DNA from: Bacillota bacterium | GTDB taxonomy: Bacteria > Bacillota > Clostridia > Lachnospirales > Cellulosilyticaceae | DNA length: 5,591 nt | Direction of reading: 5' to 3' | NCBI GenBank assembly: GCA_023415525.1 | Contig: JAEZKI010000364.1 | Location: 1-5,591, forward strand | Shown: positions 4,962-5,591 of the stretch, one piece after another | How the letters are laid out: each line of letters starts with the position of its first letter | How positions within the stretch are numbered: the first letter of the stretch is position 1 | Program-made: the position numbers and the translations under genes | The notes under the pieces: generated by a model | Told to the model about the DNA's origin: nothing | What the model saw: only the letters and a program-made list of their open reading frames with translations | Database searches by the model: none

Positions 4962-5273
4962 ATGAATTTTCAAGGTATAGCAATAGGAGTAATGGCTTTT
5001 TTAATTATTGGTATTTATCATCCCATAGTGATAGCAGCAGAATATTACATAGGAAAAAAGATATGGCCACTTTTTTTGATTATTGGCCTATTATTTATTG
5101 GCATATCTCTATTTATTGAAAATAGTACCATTTCGGCAATAGTAGGTGTCATCGGATTTTCTTCACTATGGAGTATACACGAAGTCATAGAGCAAGAAGA
5201 GCGGGTTAAAAAAGGATGGTTCCCCAGTAATCCCAATAAAACTAAAAATATAGAAGTAAAACACAAACTATAA
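4962..5273 (+). CDS. Small membrane protein of the DUF4491 type
   Basis: This 103-residue protein has three predicted membrane helices at about 5-26, 34-52 and 56-72. Conserved-looking features I associate with DUF4491 are H-P-I-V-I...EYY at 20-29, IEN at 52-54, F-x-x-x-W-S-I at 66-72 and the polar tail EQEERVKKGWFPSNP at 77-91. The family has no established function. A strong AAAGGAGG site lies just before the ATG. The gene follows msrAB by about 196 bases in the same direction and precedes a transporter gene by 97 bases. No clear promoter or terminator separates it from msrAB, so read-through from msrAB is possible. Family assignment is from memory of the conserved motif and length. Confidence 0.82.
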   Translation: MNFQGIAIGVMAFLIIGIYHPIVIAAEYYIGKKIWPLFLIIGLLFIGISLFIENSTISAIVGVIGFSSLWSIHEVIEQEERVKKGWFPSNPNKTKNIEVKHKL

Positions 5274-5309
5274 TAATCAGCTTCCAGCTTTAGAACGTTT
5301 TGTCACAAA

Positions 5310-5337
5310 TTCCATAACCATAGAAATGTGCTATAAT
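5310..5337 (+). promoter_or_regulatory. Extended -10 promoter of the transporter gene
   Basis: TATAAT (5332-5337) is preceded by TGC, forming an extended -10 element, about 33 bases before the ATG. The best -35 candidate is TTCCAT (5310-5315) at 16 bases, which is weak; extended -10 promoters tolerate this. It suggests the transporter is transcribed on its own. Confidence 0.6.
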
Positions 5338-5370
5338 TTACACTATAAATCAAATTTTGGAGGAATAGGA

Positions 5371-5591
5371 ATGTACTCACTTTTACTTGCACTTATTTAT
5401 ATAGCTTTTATCAGCCTTGGGCTTCCCGATTCGCTTCTTGGCTCGGGATGGCCTGTTATACATAATGACTTGAATGTTCCAATATCTTTTATGGGAATCA
5501 TTTCTATGGTCATATCGGGAGGAACGATTGTATCTAGTCTTCTGTCAGATAAGTTGACAAGAAAGCTGGGCACTCATATTGTCACTGTAAT
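5371..5591 (+). CDS. Major facilitator superfamily transporter, N-terminal part (partial)
   Basis: The frame is open from the ATG at 5371 to the window end (73 codons plus 2 bases). TTGGAGGAATAGGA directly before the ATG supplies the ribosome binding site. Two membrane helices are visible, at about residues 2-24 and 38-58. The first runs into GLPDSLLGSGWP, a segment I associate with a group of Firmicutes MFS permeases. After the second helix, SDKLTRKLGT occupies the place of MFS motif A, the basic loop between helices 2 and 3. The substrate cannot be inferred from this part. The remaining helices lie outside the window. Confidence 0.85.
   Translation, partial: MYSLLLALIYIAFISLGLPDSLLGSGWPVIHNDLNVPISFMGIISMVISGGTIVSSLLSDKLTRKLGTHIVTV

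Noticed and set aside
5045..5266. Minus-strand frame of 73 codons inside the DUF4491 gene
   Set aside because: It is antisense to a gene with a strong ribosome binding site and conserved motifs.
1..5591. CRISPR array, insertion sequence, tRNA or rRNA
   Set aside because: No regularly spaced direct repeats, transposase-like frames, terminal inverted repeats or cloverleaf-like segments were seen.

Overview
The window is AT-rich, has strong AGGAGG-type ribosome binding sites and sigma-A-like promoters, and carries protein families typical of Firmicutes. It most resembles chromosomal DNA of an anaerobic clostridium (Lachnospirales- or Clostridiales-like). The genus cannot be fixed from sequence alone.

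Layout, left to right. (1) Positions 1-404, minus strand: the N-terminal part of a membrane-anchored protein with an extracellular sensor-like segment, cut by the window edge. (2) 405-813: a non-coding stretch holding two hairpins behind the next operon. (3) 814-2010, minus strand: a compact two-gene operon encoding an encapsulated ferritin-like protein, transcribed first, and the encapsulin shell protein. It is driven by an exact-consensus sigma-A promoter at 2103-2131. (4) 2390-2758, plus strand: an unrecognised four-helix membrane protein with its own promoter, convergent with (5) 2817-3440, minus strand: a manganese-type superoxide dismutase. The two share a 13-bp stem terminator. (6) 3441-3805: a divergent regulatory region with a perfect 12-1-12 AT-rich palindrome of Fur/PerR type. 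(7) 3806-4765, plus strand: a fused methionine sulfoxide reductase MsrA-MsrB. (8) 4962-5273, plus strand: a small DUF4491-type membrane protein. (9) 5371-5591, plus strand: the start of a major facilitator superfamily transporter, cut by the window edge.

The central genes make a coherent oxygen-defence cluster. SodA would remove superoxide, MsrAB would repair oxidised methionine, and the encapsulin/ferritin-like compartment would oxidise and sequester Fe(II), limiting Fenton chemistry. The shared theme and the Fur/PerR-like palindrome between sodA and msrAB suggest peroxide- or metal-responsive control, which is an inference. The most notable system is the encapsulin nanocompartment. Its cargo carries a clear C-terminal targeting peptide (PTVGSLINQ) and the Glu/Glu/His iron-site pattern of encapsulated ferritins. 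Encapsulins are a known class, so this is a good new-looking instance rather than an undescribed system.
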